Origin: Olleya sp. Hel_I_94 | GTDB lineage: Bacteria > Bacteroidota > Bacteroidia > Flavobacteriales > Flavobacteriaceae | Assembly: GCF_007827365.1 (NCBI RefSeq) | Contig: NZ_VISI01000002.1 | Location: 2,609,001-2,673,000 of the forward strand | Reading direction: 5' to 3' | DNA length: 64,000 nucleotides | Part shown: in pieces, positions 8,602-18,211 of the stretch | Layout of the letters: every line of letters starts with the position of its first letter | Numbering within the stretch: position 1 is the stretch's first letter | Made by a program: the position numbers and the translations under genes | Notes under the pieces: generated by a model | The model's database searches: none | What the model saw: only the letters and a program-made list of their open reading frames with translations | What the model was told of the DNA's origin: nothing

Positions 8602-9505
8602 ACGACTTTAAAAATTCTGATGCATTATGGTTGTCAATCTCTAATTGTTTTTTTAGTAAGTCTAGGCTTTCAAACTTTTGCTCTTCTCTTAGCCTGTGTA
8701 GTAGCTCAATTGATAAGGTTTTGTTATATAAAGATTTATTTAAGTTAAAAAAATGAATCTCGATACTTTGGGTAGTACCACTTACTGTTGGATTTGTGCC
8801 AATATTCATCATTCCAAATTCAAGTACGTTATCTATTATGGCTTGAACGACGTAAACGCCTTGTTTAGGAATAAGTTTATAAGTTTCTTCAATTTTAAGA
8901 TTTGCAGTAGGATAGCTTATTGTTTTACCAATGCCTTTGCCTTTAATAATTGTTCCTGTCAGCATAAAATTATAGCCTAAGTACGTGTTAGCTGTTTTGA
9001 TGTCTCCTTCATTTAATGCAGCTCTGATTTTTGTAGAACTTATGGCAACATCATCTATATCTTGCATAGAAATCTCTTCAACATCAAAATTAAATTGCTC
9101 TCCAAATAGTCTTAGGTCATTGATGTTAGCATTTCTGTTACGACCAAAATGATGATCATAACCTATAATTACGTGCTTTGCTTTTAATTGATCGACTAAA
9201 ATGTCCTCCACAAATGACTCAGCGGTTAATCTAGAAAAGTCTTTGGTGAATTTTTTTACAACCAAATTGGTAATTCCAAAACGTTTTAATAATAACTCTT
9301 TTTCACTTATTGTATTAATTAGCTTAATGTTAGCGTCTTTTTGAAGTACCATCCTTGGATGCGGGAAAAATGTTAATAAAGAAGGTTGAAGTCCTTTATT
9401 ATTTGCAACCTCAACTAACTGTTTGATTATTTTTTGATGTCCAATATGAACGCCATCAAATGTACCAATAGTTAATACAGTGTTTTGTGTTTGATTTGTT
9501 TTCAA
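8591..9505 (-). CDS. ribF: Bifunctional riboflavin kinase / FAD synthetase
   Basis: 304 residues, typical for RibF. The N-terminal nucleotidyltransferase (FAD synthetase) domain has TIGTFDGVHIGHQKII (about residues 12-27), GYDHHFGRNRNA, and the ISSTKIRAAL motif near residue 160. The C-terminal flavokinase domain starts with LTGTIIKGKGIGKTISYPTANL and includes MNIGTNPTV. The enzyme converts riboflavin to FMN and then FAD in the cytosol. The 3' end overlaps the HTTM gene by 11 bp. Complete, with no missing motif. Confidence 0.97.
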   Translation of the reverse strand: MKTNQTQNTVLTIGTFDGVHIGHQKIIKQLVEVANNKGLQPSLLTFFPHPRMVLQKDANIKLINTISEKELLLKRFGITNLVVKKFTKDFSRLTAESFVEDILVDQLKAKHVIIGYDHHFGRNRNANINDLRLFGEQFNFDVEEISMQDIDDVAISSTKIRAALNEGDIKTANTYLGYNFMLTGTIIKGKGIGKTISYPTANLKIEETYKLIPKQGVYVVQAIIDNVLEFGMMNIGTNPTVSGTTQSIEIHFFNLNKSLYNKTLSIELLHRLREEQKFESLDLLKKQLEIDNHNASEFLKSYDK

Positions 9506-9530
9506 CTTTCTAATATTATACTACAAAAGT

Positions 9531-9565
9531 AAAAAAGCCAATTGGATTAAATCCAATTGGCTTTT
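9531..9565 (-). terminator. Strong intrinsic terminator of the M43-type protease gene
   Basis: A perfect 15-bp stem: AAAAGCCAATTGGAT at 9533-9547, loop TAA, complement at 9551-9565, followed on the minus strand by U6. It is placed 22 bp after the protease stop. The hairpin is symmetric enough to be A/T flanked on both sides. Confidence 0.9.
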
Positions 9566-9586
9566 AAGATTATTGTATTTATCTTT

Positions 9587-12328
9587 TTATTTCTTGATAA
9601 AAGGGAATGTTACAGCATTTCCAGCTTTAGATATTTTAATAAAATACATTCCATTACTAAATGGAGTAGTATCTATAGTAAGATCTTGAGCGTTGTTAAT
9701 GTTGTTTTCAGTGATTAACTGACCAAGCATGTTGTATACTTTGTAAGCATTTGGTAAATCATTGTTATTAGCTGCTTTTATAGTTAATACACCAACAGAT
9801 GGGTTAGGGTATATAGATAATGTACTAGCTAATTCAAAATTATTAACCGATAAGAATGCTAATTGTGATCCAAAGTAATAAGTATCTGCGATACCTGTAG
9901 TAAATGATGCAGATAATATTAAGTCAGTACCAAACGCACTAATTGTAACAGGTACAACTTCGTTAGTACCTTCTTTTTTAACTTGTAATGCACTTCTGTT
10001 ATTTCCAGTAGCAGTTTCCCAAGCAGCTATTTCAGCTTCAGTAAAGTAGAAGTTAATTGAAGATGCGTTACTCGTACTAGCATTTGTGGTTGTGATATCA
10101 AAAGTTTTAGCAGTTACAAAACCAGCAGCATCAGTTGCGCCAGCATACGATACAGCTCCAGCTCCAGCAGTTGTTGCATCTCTAGATACAGCTACTGTTG
10201 TACAGCCATGAGCAAATCCTCCTGTGTTATCAATATCTAGCATGATATTTCCAGTTGAAACATCTGTCGAGTAAGCTTGACCAGCAGCAGTTAAGTTGAT
10301 CTGGTCAGGTGTAGTAGTGTTAACATCTGTTTGTACTAATGTGTTAACGTTTGATGTCACAGCAACATTATCTATAGCTAAAAAGTCTTGATCTGTACAA
10401 TCCCAATGTCTAAAAGCAATATAAACATTTGATTGACCAGCAAATGCCGAAATATCAAACGTATGAGATATAATTGCTCCTGTATTTCCAACATCACCTA
10501 GTATTTCTGTCATTGAGGTCGCAGAATTTACTAAGGTTGCAATATTGTTTGTGTTACCTACATGGATGCTATATTTTTCTTCATCCCAACTTGCTGCAGC
10601 CACTTGAGTAGTCCAGCTCATTGTAACTGTTCCAGAAGCAGCAGATAAATCTATTGCTGGAGTTACAGCCCAATTATCAGGAGTTAATGGTACTTGAATC
10701 CATGAACGTGACATTAAACTAGGACTTAAAACAACGCCTACTGTAAATTGATCTCCAAATGAATTACCATCTCCATCGGCATCTGTTGTTGTCCAATCAG
10801 AAATATCTTCATCTTCAAAGTCATCACTAAAATATGTAACATTTGCAGTGTTTGAAACTACAGCGTCATCATTTAATATGGTAACATTGTAAGGTACTGT
10901 TGATACCGTAGCATCACCTGTAGTTGTTAAATTTAAGGTTAATTCAATAGTTTCATCAGCTTCAACAAAGCTATCATTAAATACTCTTAAAGTAACAGCA
11001 TTACTAGGTGTAGTTGATCCAGCAGGAAATGTTACAGAGTTATTCATTAACATAAAATCTTCATTTTCTGTAGCTGTTCCACTGTTTGATAATGTTACAG
11101 TTGAAGCAGCAGTACCACCTAAAGAGATTGTAAAATCAATTGTATAATCTTGGAAATTACAATCACTACCTTCAGCTATTTGTCCAGGAGAAGGTGTTCC
11201 AGAAGACGTGTTGATAAATGGAATTGTTGAAGAGTTACATGCATTAGAGCTAGCTAATTCCATTCTACGAGGCGAATTAGCCATTACAATTAACATTCTG
11301 TCTTTTTGATTTTGAGTAAAGTTATTCATACAGATATCGTTTGAATAATCCATATAATTGGTAGTTAAATCAGCAACACCATCACAAGTTGTCGTTGCTG
11401 GACAGTTACCACCACTAGATGTTTGTTGCGTTGGTGTATCTGCACAAAAATCATCTCCACAGTTAGCATCACCCCAAATATGTCTTAAACCTAGGTAGTG
11501 ACCTACTTCATGAGTCATTGTTCTACCTCTATCATAAGGTGCGTTTAATAAAAAGCTACCATCATTGCTACCAATATCTCCAAAAGTACTATATGCAGCT
11601 ACAACACCATCCGAGTTAGCACCACCATTATTTGCGTTTAAACCTTGTAATCCTGAAGCATTAGGAAATTGTGCATAACCTAAAAGCGTCTGATCAGTAA
11701 ATTGAACAGACCACATGTTCATGTATTGTGTAGGATCCCAAATTGTAGCAGGTTTAAGTACTGTATCTGTACTACCTCCTGGTCCAGACCATGTTGTACC
11801 TAAAGCAGTAGAGTCAAAACGATTAATACCATTAGTTGGATTACCATTTTCATCTTGTTGAGCAAGACAAAATTCTATCTCAACATCAACTCCAGTTCCA
11901 TCACCAGGTGTACCTGTTAATTTTCTAAAATCTTCATTCATTGCATCAATTTGAGAAATTACTTGTGCGTCAGTAATATTTGGTGCTACACCAATTGCTT
12001 GTCCTGAGTGAACAACGTGTACTACTACAGGAATTGAAATAACAACCATACTTCTGCTATCTGGATTTGCAAGGCGTTGTTGTTTAGCTTCTTCAATTTT
12101 GGTAGCCATCCAATCTTCAAATTGACCATCTGTAGCTCTTTCAGGAAATTGTTGAGCTAAGTAAGCTTCATATTCTGTGCTTGAACATTTTACATAACCC
12201 GTGTCCTCTAGACTACGTGCATTTTCAGGGGTTACGTTTTTTGGACCGTTATTTCTCTTTTCCTCTTGAGCTGTTAAGCTTAAAGTGAATAGTATAGAAA
12301 AAAGATAAAGTGTAATTTTTTTCATCAA
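9587..12328 (-). CDS. Secreted zinc metalloprotease, M43 (cytophagalysin/pappalysin) type, T9SS cargo
   Basis: 913 residues. There is a signal peptide (MMKKITLYLFSILFTLSLTA), then a prodomain, then the catalytic domain with HEVGHYLGLRHIWGD at about residues 273-287 (HExxHxxGxxH zinc motif) and the Met-turn TNYMDYSND about 40 residues later, as in M43 pappalysins. A Calx-beta-like segment follows (NDSFVEADETIELTLNL). Next is a choice-of-anchor/cleaved-adhesin-like jelly roll that begins YFSDDFEDEDISDWT. A T9SS type A sorting domain (LSIYPNPSVGVLTIK ... FPFIKK) ends the protein. It is exported across the outer membrane and digests extracellular protein. Transcribed divergently from the reprolysin-like protease at 12471. 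Confidence 0.93.
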   Translation of the reverse strand: MMKKITLYLFSILFTLSLTAQEEKRNNGPKNVTPENARSLEDTGYVKCSSTEYEAYLAQQFPERATDGQFEDWMATKIEEAKQQRLANPDSRSMVVISIPVVVHVVHSGQAIGVAPNITDAQVISQIDAMNEDFRKLTGTPGDGTGVDVEIEFCLAQQDENGNPTNGINRFDSTALGTTWSGPGGSTDTVLKPATIWDPTQYMNMWSVQFTDQTLLGYAQFPNASGLQGLNANNGGANSDGVVAAYSTFGDIGSNDGSFLLNAPYDRGRTMTHEVGHYLGLRHIWGDANCGDDFCADTPTQQTSSGGNCPATTTCDGVADLTTNYMDYSNDICMNNFTQNQKDRMLIVMANSPRRMELASSNACNSSTIPFINTSSGTPSPGQIAEGSDCNFQDYTIDFTISLGGTAASTVTLSNSGTATENEDFMLMNNSVTFPAGSTTPSNAVTLRVFNDSFVEADETIELTLNLTTTGDATVSTVPYNVTILNDDAVVSNTANVTYFSDDFEDEDISDWTTTDADGDGNSFGDQFTVGVVLSPSLMSRSWIQVPLTPDNWAVTPAIDLSAASGTVTMSWTTQVAAASWDEEKYSIHVGNTNNIATLVNSATSMTEILGDVGNTGAIISHTFDISAFAGQSNVYIAFRHWDCTDQDFLAIDNVAVTSNVNTLVQTDVNTTTPDQINLTAAGQAYSTDVSTGNIMLDIDNTGGFAHGCTTVAVSRDATTAGAGAVSYAGATDAAGFVTAKTFDITTTNASTSNASSINFYFTEAEIAAWETATGNNRSALQVKKEGTNEVVPVTISAFGTDLILSASFTTGIADTYYFGSQLAFLSVNNFELASTLSIYPNPSVGVLTIKAANNNDLPNAYKVYNMLGQLITENNINNAQDLTIDTTPFSNGMYFIKISKAGNAVTFPFIKK

Positions 12329-12470
12329 AGGGTTTTTTAGTTTAATCCGATAAATTTATGGAAAAATTGCTAATTAGGGTGTTAAATTTTAAAAGGAATA
12401 TTATTTTTTTACACATTTTATTAAGAATTCTCATTATTTTAGTCTAATAATTCAACTAAAACCAGCTGTC

Positions 12471-15400
12471 ATGAAAACAAGATTACTCAATTTATTTAAA
12501 ATACTTATGATGCTTTCATTTGTATTTTCCTATGGTCAACAGGACTATTGGATTAAATCTACCGAAGCTAAAACTTCTAATTTAGAAAAAGTTAGACGTG
12601 CTTCTTTTCCAGATGATTATCAAGTATTTTCCTTAAACGTTGCTAAATTTAGATTAGCAATTAAAGACGCTCCTTTAAGAGGTGAAAATATAGGTAAGTC
12701 TAATGTTATAGCTTACTTTCCTGACGCTACAGGTAAGTTAGAACGCTTTAGTGTTTCTGAATCTCCAATTATGGAGTCAGAATTAGCAGCAAAAAACCCG
12801 ATGATTAAAACGTATAAAGCTGTAGGTATTGATGATCCAACAGCTACAATGCGGTTTAGTTTAACTCAATTTGGATTACATACAATGTCATTGTCAGGAA
12901 AAAGAGGGTCATTATTTATCGATCCTTACACTATTACTAATGACTTTTATATTGTGTATCAAAGAAGTGCTTTAGGTCAAGATTTACAAGGTTTTGAGTG
13001 TTTGACAGATGAAAACATAGAGCTTAGGTCGCTTACTAATGAAACAGCAAGAGCTTTAGCTGATACCGACGATATGCAACTTAGAACCTATCGATTAGCT
13101 CAAACCTGTAATGGTGAGTATGGAGCATTATTTGCTGGAACAGGAACAGATGCGCAGAAGAAGCAAAATATTCAGGCTCAAATGGCAATTACTATTAATA
13201 GAGTAAATGAAGTTTATGAAAGAGATTTGGCTATAACACTGGTGTTTATTAATCAAAATGACCAATTGATTTATTATAACGCAGCGACAGATCCTTGGAC
13301 AGGAGAGTTTAATACAAAAACACAACAAGTGATTTCTACAACATTAAATGATGAAAGTTTGTATGATATAGGACATAATTTTAATACCTCCGGAGGAGGT
13401 AGTGCAGGTTGTTTAGGTTGCGTGTGTCTTGATGGTGCACCACCTTATACTGGAAATCAAAAGGGTAGAGGTTATACTGGACGACCAAATCCTACAGGAG
13501 ACGCATTTGATATTGATTATGTTGCGCATGAAATGGGCCATCAATTTGATGGATGGCATAGTATGAATACTTGCAGTCGTTCAGGAAATGGTATGACAGA
13601 AGTAGAGCCAGCTTCTGGTAGTTCTATTATGGGTTATGCTGGTATTTGTGCTACTAACGTACAATCTAATAGTGATGCTCATTTTAACTATGTAAATATT
13701 AGAGATATATCTGCTAATATCCAACCAGGAGGAACTAGTGATTGTGGTGTGACTATGGCACTAACTAATCAACCTCCAGTTGCAGATGCAGGTTCTGATT
13801 ATTCAATTCCACCAAGTACAGCTTTTGTTTTAAGAGGGTCCGCAACAGATCCTGATGGATTAGCAAGTTTAACGTATAATTGGAGTCCTAATGATCCGTC
13901 TCAGGCACCAACAAACGGAGCGCCACAACCAAATTGGACTACAGGTCCAATGTATAGATCTATATTGCCAACAGATTCTCCAGATAGATATATGCCAAGT
14001 TATAGTGATGTGGTAGCTGGTAATTTAACACCAACTTGGGAAGTGACTCCTGCTGTTGCAAGAACCATGAATTTTTCCTTTATAGTAAGGGATAATGCTA
14101 GTGGTTTTGCTAATGGTATTGGACAAACTGATGCAGATTTAATGGTGGTTGACGTTGTAGGTTCGCAGCCATTTACTGTTGTTACTCCACCAGCTTGGGG
14201 TTCAGGAAGTGATCAAACTTTAATATGGAATGTTGGAGATACTGATGGAACAGTTATTAATTGCCAATCGGTAAATATTAAATTTTCGACAGATGGAGGT
14301 TTAACTTACCCAATAACTTTAGCATCTGGTACTGCTAATGATGGGACAGAAGTTGTGACTATACCTGCAATTGCAGATACGGATAATGCTAGAGTAATGG
14401 TTGAGGCTGCGGATAATATATTTTATGCTATGTCTAGCGTGTTTTCAATAAGTAATACGCCTTCTTTTGTGCTTAATAATGCTACAGGAGCTCAAGTTGC
14501 TTGTAGTATAGATGCGGTGGATTATAATGTAGATATGATTACTGTTAATGGTTTTTCAGAGACAACTAACTTCACGTATTCAATCAATCCAGCATTACCA
14601 AGTGCAAATGTGATATTTACACCTTCAAGTTTAAATACTGATGGAACAACTTTAGTAAGCGTATCTGGTTTACTAAGCGCTGCAGCTGATGACTATACAA
14701 TTACTATTACAGGTACGTCTGCTACACAAACTAAAGCAGTGGATTTACCTTTAACTATTATTGATGGTATCTGTGCATCTGTTGCTAATACAAGTTATCA
14801 AACTAGTACGACTTTAGTTCAATTTGCAGATATAAACAATACTTCTGGTAAACCTTCTGGTTATAGTGATTATACAGGCTCTACTATTGCAACTCAAACA
14901 ACGGATGTTAATAGAGGCTCTACTTATCCATTAGTAACACACCAAAATACAGATGGTAACTATACTTGTGTAACTAATGTTTGGATAGATTGGAATCAAA
15001 ATTGTTTATTTGAAGCAAATGAAACTTATGACTTGGGCTCTGCTATTAATGTAACAAATGGACCTTCAGGAAATTCTGGACTAATGGTTACCGTTCCTTC
15101 TGATGCACTTATTGGAGCGACAACCATGCGTGTAACTACAAAGTATGCATCTGCTTCAAACTCTTGCGAAAATGGTCATGATGCTGAGGTGGAAGATTAT
15201 CGTATTAATGTAATGGCACCTTTATCTGTTACAGAATTTACTGATTTTAGTAGTTTTAATGTGTATCCTAATCCTAATAATGGAGAGTTTGTTATCCAAA
15301 TGAATAATAATAATTTGTCTAGTGATGTTAATGTTGTTGTTTATGATGTTAGAGGACGACGTGTTTTTAACGAGTCTTTTCAAAATTCTACTGAATTTAA

Positions 15401-15497
15401 TCAAACTATAAAATTAAATAATGTAGAATCCGGACTGTATTTATTAAGTATTACAGACGGAAAGTCTACTGCAACTAAAAAGTTAATTGTAAAGTAA
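12471..15497 (+). CDS. Secreted reprolysin-like zinc metalloprotease, T9SS cargo
   Basis: 1008 residues. A signal peptide (MKTRLLNLFKILMMLSFVFSYG) is followed by a long prodomain. The catalytic domain is of M12B/reprolysin-like type, with HEMGHQFDGWH at residues 353-363 and the Met-turn SIMGYAGIC. The three zinc histidines and the glutamate are present, but the usual glycine at position 8 of the motif is Asp360 (Gly is at 361). A PKD-like part (PPVADAGSDYSIPPS) and a GEVED domain (NVWIDWNQNCLFEANE, about residues 840-915) follow, then the T9SS sorting domain FNVYPNPNNGEFVIQ. An extracellular protease, divergent from the M43-type protease; the pair may share the 142-bp intergenic region for regulation. 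Confidence 0.93.
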   Translation: MKTRLLNLFKILMMLSFVFSYGQQDYWIKSTEAKTSNLEKVRRASFPDDYQVFSLNVAKFRLAIKDAPLRGENIGKSNVIAYFPDATGKLERFSVSESPIMESELAAKNPMIKTYKAVGIDDPTATMRFSLTQFGLHTMSLSGKRGSLFIDPYTITNDFYIVYQRSALGQDLQGFECLTDENIELRSLTNETARALADTDDMQLRTYRLAQTCNGEYGALFAGTGTDAQKKQNIQAQMAITINRVNEVYERDLAITLVFINQNDQLIYYNAATDPWTGEFNTKTQQVISTTLNDESLYDIGHNFNTSGGGSAGCLGCVCLDGAPPYTGNQKGRGYTGRPNPTGDAFDIDYVAHEMGHQFDGWHSMNTCSRSGNGMTEVEPASGSSIMGYAGICATNVQSNSDAHFNYVNIRDISANIQPGGTSDCGVTMALTNQPPVADAGSDYSIPPSTAFVLRGSATDPDGLASLTYNWSPNDPSQAPTNGAPQPNWTTGPMYRSILPTDSPDRYMPSYSDVVAGNLTPTWEVTPAVARTMNFSFIVRDNASGFANGIGQTDADLMVVDVVGSQPFTVVTPPAWGSGSDQTLIWNVGDTDGTVINCQSVNIKFSTDGGLTYPITLASGTANDGTEVVTIPAIADTDNARVMVEAADNIFYAMSSVFSISNTPSFVLNNATGAQVACSIDAVDYNVDMITVNGFSETTNFTYSINPALPSANVIFTPSSLNTDGTTLVSVSGLLSAAADDYTITITGTSATQTKAVDLPLTIIDGICASVANTSYQTSTTLVQFADINNTSGKPSGYSDYTGSTIATQTTDVNRGSTYPLVTHQNTDGNYTCVTNVWIDWNQNCLFEANETYDLGSAINVTNGPSGNSGLMVTVPSDALIGATTMRVTTKYASASNSCENGHDAEVEDYRINVMAPLSVTEFTDFSSFNVYPNPNNGEFVIQMNNNNLSSDVNVVVYDVRGRRVFNESFQNSTEFNQTIKLNNVESGLYLLSITDGKSTATKKLIVK

Positions 15498-15520
15498 TTT
15501 ACTACTCAATATTTATAAAT

Positions 15521-15552
15521 AAAAAAAGGAAGCTACTTAGCTTCCTTTTTTT
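15521..15552. terminator. Bidirectional intrinsic terminator between convergent genes
   Basis: A perfect stem AAAAAAAGGAAGCTA, loop CT, TAGCTTCCTTTTTTT. It ends the plus-strand protease gene and, read from the other strand, the pth gene, whose stop codon overlaps its last bases. Confidence 0.92.
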
Positions 15553-16186
15553 ATTTTCCATTAAAATTATTCATTGTATTATTGATTCCAGCAGTACCAA
15601 AAGATTTTACTATTTCTGCACTTTTTTCATAGCGTTCCGGAAGTTTTTTGTTTTCATCATCTTCCCATTCGCCTAATACATAATCAACCTGTCTTCCTTT
15701 GCTAAAAGCATCGCTTATACCAAATCTAAAACGATTATATTTTGAGGTGTTTAATTTTTCTTGAATGTCTTTTAGTCCATTATGTCCTCCATCACTACCT
15801 TTAGTTTTAATCCTGAGACTTCCAAACGGTAGGTTTAAGTCATCTGTAATAACAAGTAAATTATCTAAAGGAATTTTTTCTTTAGTTAACCAATATAATA
15901 CAGACTTACCACTTAAATTCATATAGGTACTTGGTTTTAGTAAAATAAATGTTCGGCCTTTATATCTAAAGGTTGCAACATCTCCTAATTTTTGAGTTTC
16001 AAATGTAATGTCCTCCTTTGTAGCTAAAAAGTCTAATATTTTAAAGCCTATATTATGGCGTGTATTCTCATACTTTTCACCAATATTACCTAAGCCTACG
16101 ATTAAAAATTTTTTCATGGGATCTAATTCTTCAATAAAATTTGAGGATTTATTGTTTGTAAACAGTTTAAAAATCCATTTAAGCAT
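15551..16186 (-). CDS. pth: Peptidyl-tRNA hydrolase
   Basis: The canonical Pth core runs from MKKFLIVGLGNIGEKYENTRHNIGF (ATG at 16117) through KPSTYMNLSG, DDLNLPFG and GSDGGHNGLKDI, including the catalytic His of the RHNIG motif. It releases peptides from peptidyl-tRNA in the cytosol. An in-frame ATG at 16186 adds 23 residues (MLKWIFKLFTNNKSSNFIEE...). I kept the longer form because such short hydrophobic/basic extensions ending in DPMKKF occur in flavobacterial Pth proteins, but translation from 16117 is equally possible. It lies downstream of rplY, separated by a terminator, so it has its own promoter or depends on read-through. Confidence 0.93.
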   Translation of the reverse strand: MLKWIFKLFTNNKSSNFIEELDPMKKFLIVGLGNIGEKYENTRHNIGFKILDFLATKEDITFETQKLGDVATFRYKGRTFILLKPSTYMNLSGKSVLYWLTKEKIPLDNLLVITDDLNLPFGSLRIKTKGSDGGHNGLKDIQEKLNTSKYNRFRFGISDAFSKGRQVDYVLGEWEDDENKKLPERYEKSAEIVKSFGTAGINNTMNNFNGK

Positions 16187-16207
16187 AATGTCTGTTTTTG
16201 TAAAAAT

Positions 16208-16241
16208 AAAAAAAGCATCCTAAATTAAAAGGATGCTTTTT
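16208..16241 (-). terminator. Intrinsic terminator of rplY
   Basis: Stem AAAAAGCATCC / GGATGCTTTTT with a 10-nt loop, A/U-flanked on both sides, 23 bp after the rplY stop on the minus strand. Confidence 0.88.
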
Positions 16242-16263
16242 GGTATTTAATTTTAAAAGAAAC

Positions 16264-16899
16264 TTAATCTTTTACTGCAGCTACATCATCTGTTTCAGTT
16301 GCTGGTACATCATCTGCATCTTCATCTTCATCTTCATCGTCTACAGTTACTGCAGCTCTAGAACGTCTTACTAGACACACAACAGTATTGTCTGGGTGCA
16401 TAAAAGTGTAAGCTTCGTTTTCTAACTTAGTAATGTATAATTTGTTACCGATTTTAAGATCTTCGATATTTGCATCGATAAAATCAGGTAAGTTTCCTGG
16501 TAAAGCCTTAACACGTAAACTACGTTTGTTTTTACGTAAAACACCACCATTTCTTACACCTCTTGGGTTACCAATAAAGTTAAGTGGAATATCCATTGTA
16601 ATTTCTTTGTCTTCAAATACTTGGTAGAAATCTACGTGTAAAATATTATCTGTTACAGGGTGAAATTGAATGTCTTGTAAAATAGCATTAAAAACTGTTC
16701 CACCTTCTAATTCGATTACAACTGTGTGCGCATTTGGTGTGTATACCAATTTAGAGAATGCTAACTCAGCTGCTGAAAAATGAACTGGTTTGTCTCCTCC
16801 GTATAGTACGCAAGGAACCTGACCAGCATTACGTAAGGCTTTTGTTGCTTTCTTGCCCACGCTTTCTCTTTGAGATCCGTTGATTGTAATTGACTTCAT
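16264..16899 (-). CDS. rplY: 50S ribosomal protein L25 / general stress protein Ctc
   Basis: 211 residues, the long Ctc/TL5 form. The N-terminal L25 domain, which binds 5S rRNA, begins [35 protein letters not shown]. The C-terminal TL5 beta domain contains [18 protein letters not shown] and [15 protein letters not shown] low-complexity acidic tail ([11 protein letters not shown]) closes the protein, as is common in Bacteroidota. The gene follows prs by 52 bp on the same strand, the usual prs-rplY-pth order of many bacteria, although here a terminator separates rplY and pth. Confidence 0.97.
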   Translation of the reverse strand: MKSITINGSQRESVGKKATKALRNAGQVPCVLYGGDKPVHFSAAELAFSKLVYTPNAHTVVIELEGGTVFNAILQDIQFHPVTDNILHVDFYQVFEDKEITMDIPLNFIGNPRGVRNGGVLRKNKRSLRVKALPGNLPDFIDANIEDLKIGNKLYITKLENEAYTFMHPDNTVVCLVRRSRAAVTVDDEDEDEDADDVPATETDDVAAVKD

Positions 16900-16951
16900 T
16901 TTATTATTTATGTTTAATTATTAAATACGTTGTTGATGTAGTTATACGTTA

Positions 16952-17893
16952 CTACATTAAAAATTTTGAGCTAATTGATTTATTGTAATGTACATTTTGC
17001 ATGACTTCGGCAAATAAATCAGCACAGCTTAAAACTTTTATTTTTTTACTTTCTTGCTTTAATGGGATAGAGTCTGTAACGATTAATTCTTCTAATTTAG
17101 AGTTCTCTATTCTTTCGTAAGCATTACCTGACAATATTGGATGTGTACAAATAGCTCTTACACTTAATGCGCCACGTTCCATCATTAAATCTGCTGCTTT
17201 TGTAAGTGTACCAGCAGTATCTACCATGTCATCTACCAATACTACATTTTTACCAGTAACATCTCCAATTAATTCCATGTGTGAAATTACATTGGCTTTA
17301 GCACGTTGCTTGTAGCAAATAACCACATCACTTTGTAATGCTTTTGAATAAGCATAAGCACGTTTTGATCCTCCCATATCTGGAGAAGCTATAGTTAAAT
17401 TGTCTAGCTTTAAATCTTTTAAATAAGGTAAAAAGATGGTTGAAGCAAACAAATGATCTACAGGTTTTTCAAAAAATCCTTGTATTTGGTCAGCGTGCAA
17501 ATCCATAGTAATAATTCTAGTAGCTCCTGCTGCTTCCAACATTTTTGCTACTAATTTAGCAGCAATAGGTACTCTAGGTTTATCTTTACGGTCTTGTCTT
17601 GCCCAACCAAAGTAAGGCAATACAGCTGTAATGTGTCTTGCAGACGCACGTTTTGCTGCATCAATCATTAATAACATTTCCATTAAGTTTTCTGAGCTTG
17701 GATTTGTTGATCCAATGATGAAAATACGAGTTCCTCTGATAGATTCCTCGTATGATGGTTGAAACTCGCCATCACTATAAGTTGATGTTATTACTTTGCC
17801 TAAATCTGATCCGTAAGCATGAGCGATTTTCTCTGCTAACGCTTTACTTTGCGTAATGGAAAATATTTTAGCTTCTGGCTTTGTGTTTGGCAT
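16952..17893 (-). CDS. prs: Ribose-phosphate pyrophosphokinase (PRPP synthase)
   Basis: 313 residues, class I length. It makes PRPP from ribose 5-phosphate and ATP for purine, pyrimidine, histidine, tryptophan and NAD synthesis. Visible motifs are the ATP-binding flexible region LPYFGWARQDRKDKPRVPI (about 94-112), the HADQIQGFF segment and the PRPP loop VLVDDMVDTAGTL (about 217-229). The C-terminal SCADLFAEVM matches the family. A TAAATTTG -7 element lies 53 bp upstream. It heads the prs-rplY unit and is divergent from tRNA-Leu. Confidence 0.97.
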   Translation of the reverse strand: MPNTKPEAKIFSITQSKALAEKIAHAYGSDLGKVITSTYSDGEFQPSYEESIRGTRIFIIGSTNPSSENLMEMLLMIDAAKRASARHITAVLPYFGWARQDRKDKPRVPIAAKLVAKMLEAAGATRIITMDLHADQIQGFFEKPVDHLFASTIFLPYLKDLKLDNLTIASPDMGGSKRAYAYSKALQSDVVICYKQRAKANVISHMELIGDVTGKNVVLVDDMVDTAGTLTKAADLMMERGALSVRAICTHPILSGNAYERIENSKLEELIVTDSIPLKQESKKIKVLSCADLFAEVMQNVHYNKSISSKFLM

Positions 17894-17945
17894 TGTTAAT
17901 CTGTTGTTTGGTAGGTTTTTAGGCTACATGATTTTTAATGAGGTG

Positions 17946-17953
17946 CAAATTTA
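17946..17953 (-). promoter_or_regulatory. Candidate -7 element of the prs promoter
   Basis: TAAATTTG on the minus strand matches the flavobacterial TAnnTTTG consensus and lies 53 bp before the prs start. No TTG is found at the expected -33 distance. Confidence 0.5.
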
Positions 17954-18017
17954 GTATAATTTTTGAGCTTTAAAAGATATTAGACGCTATTTTTAAGGGA
18001 TATTTCTAAAATATATT

Positions 18018-18025
18018 TATTTTTG
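18018..18025 (+). promoter_or_regulatory. Candidate -7 element of the tRNA-Leu promoter
   Basis: TATTTTTG matches TAnnTTTG and ends 12 bp before the mature tRNA 5' end, the right distance for a short 5' leader. Confidence 0.5.
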
Positions 18026-18037
18026 TCATCTCAAATT

Positions 18038-18117
18038 GCTCAAGTGGCGGAATTGGTAGACGCGTCGGATTCAAAATCCGATTCTTCGGAGTGTGGGTTC
18101 GATTCCCACCTTGAGTA
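18038..18117 (+). tRNA. tRNA-Leu (anticodon CAA)
   Basis: A full class II tRNA cloverleaf. The acceptor arm is GCTCAAG with CTTGAGT (a terminal G-U pair); the D arm is around GCGGAATTGGTAGACGC; the anticodon stem is TCGGA/TCCGA with loop TTCAAAA, giving anticodon CAA for UUG codons. A long variable arm (TTCTTCGGAG) and the T arm GTGGG-TTCGATT-CCCAC follow, with discriminator A. The 3' CCA is not encoded. Confidence 0.97.
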
Positions 18118-18125
18118 CGTTTAAG

Positions 18126-18166
18126 GCCTTTATAATACTAAAAAATAGTTTTATAAAGGCTTTTTT
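18126..18166 (+). terminator. Intrinsic terminator of tRNA-Leu
   Basis: Stem GCCTTTATAA / TTATAAAGGC (18126-18160) followed by U6, placed 9 bp after the tRNA. Confidence 0.88.
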
Positions 18167-18211
18167 ATTGGTTGTAATTAGCTAGTTGTTAGCCTGTTGT
18201 TTTGTTTAGTC

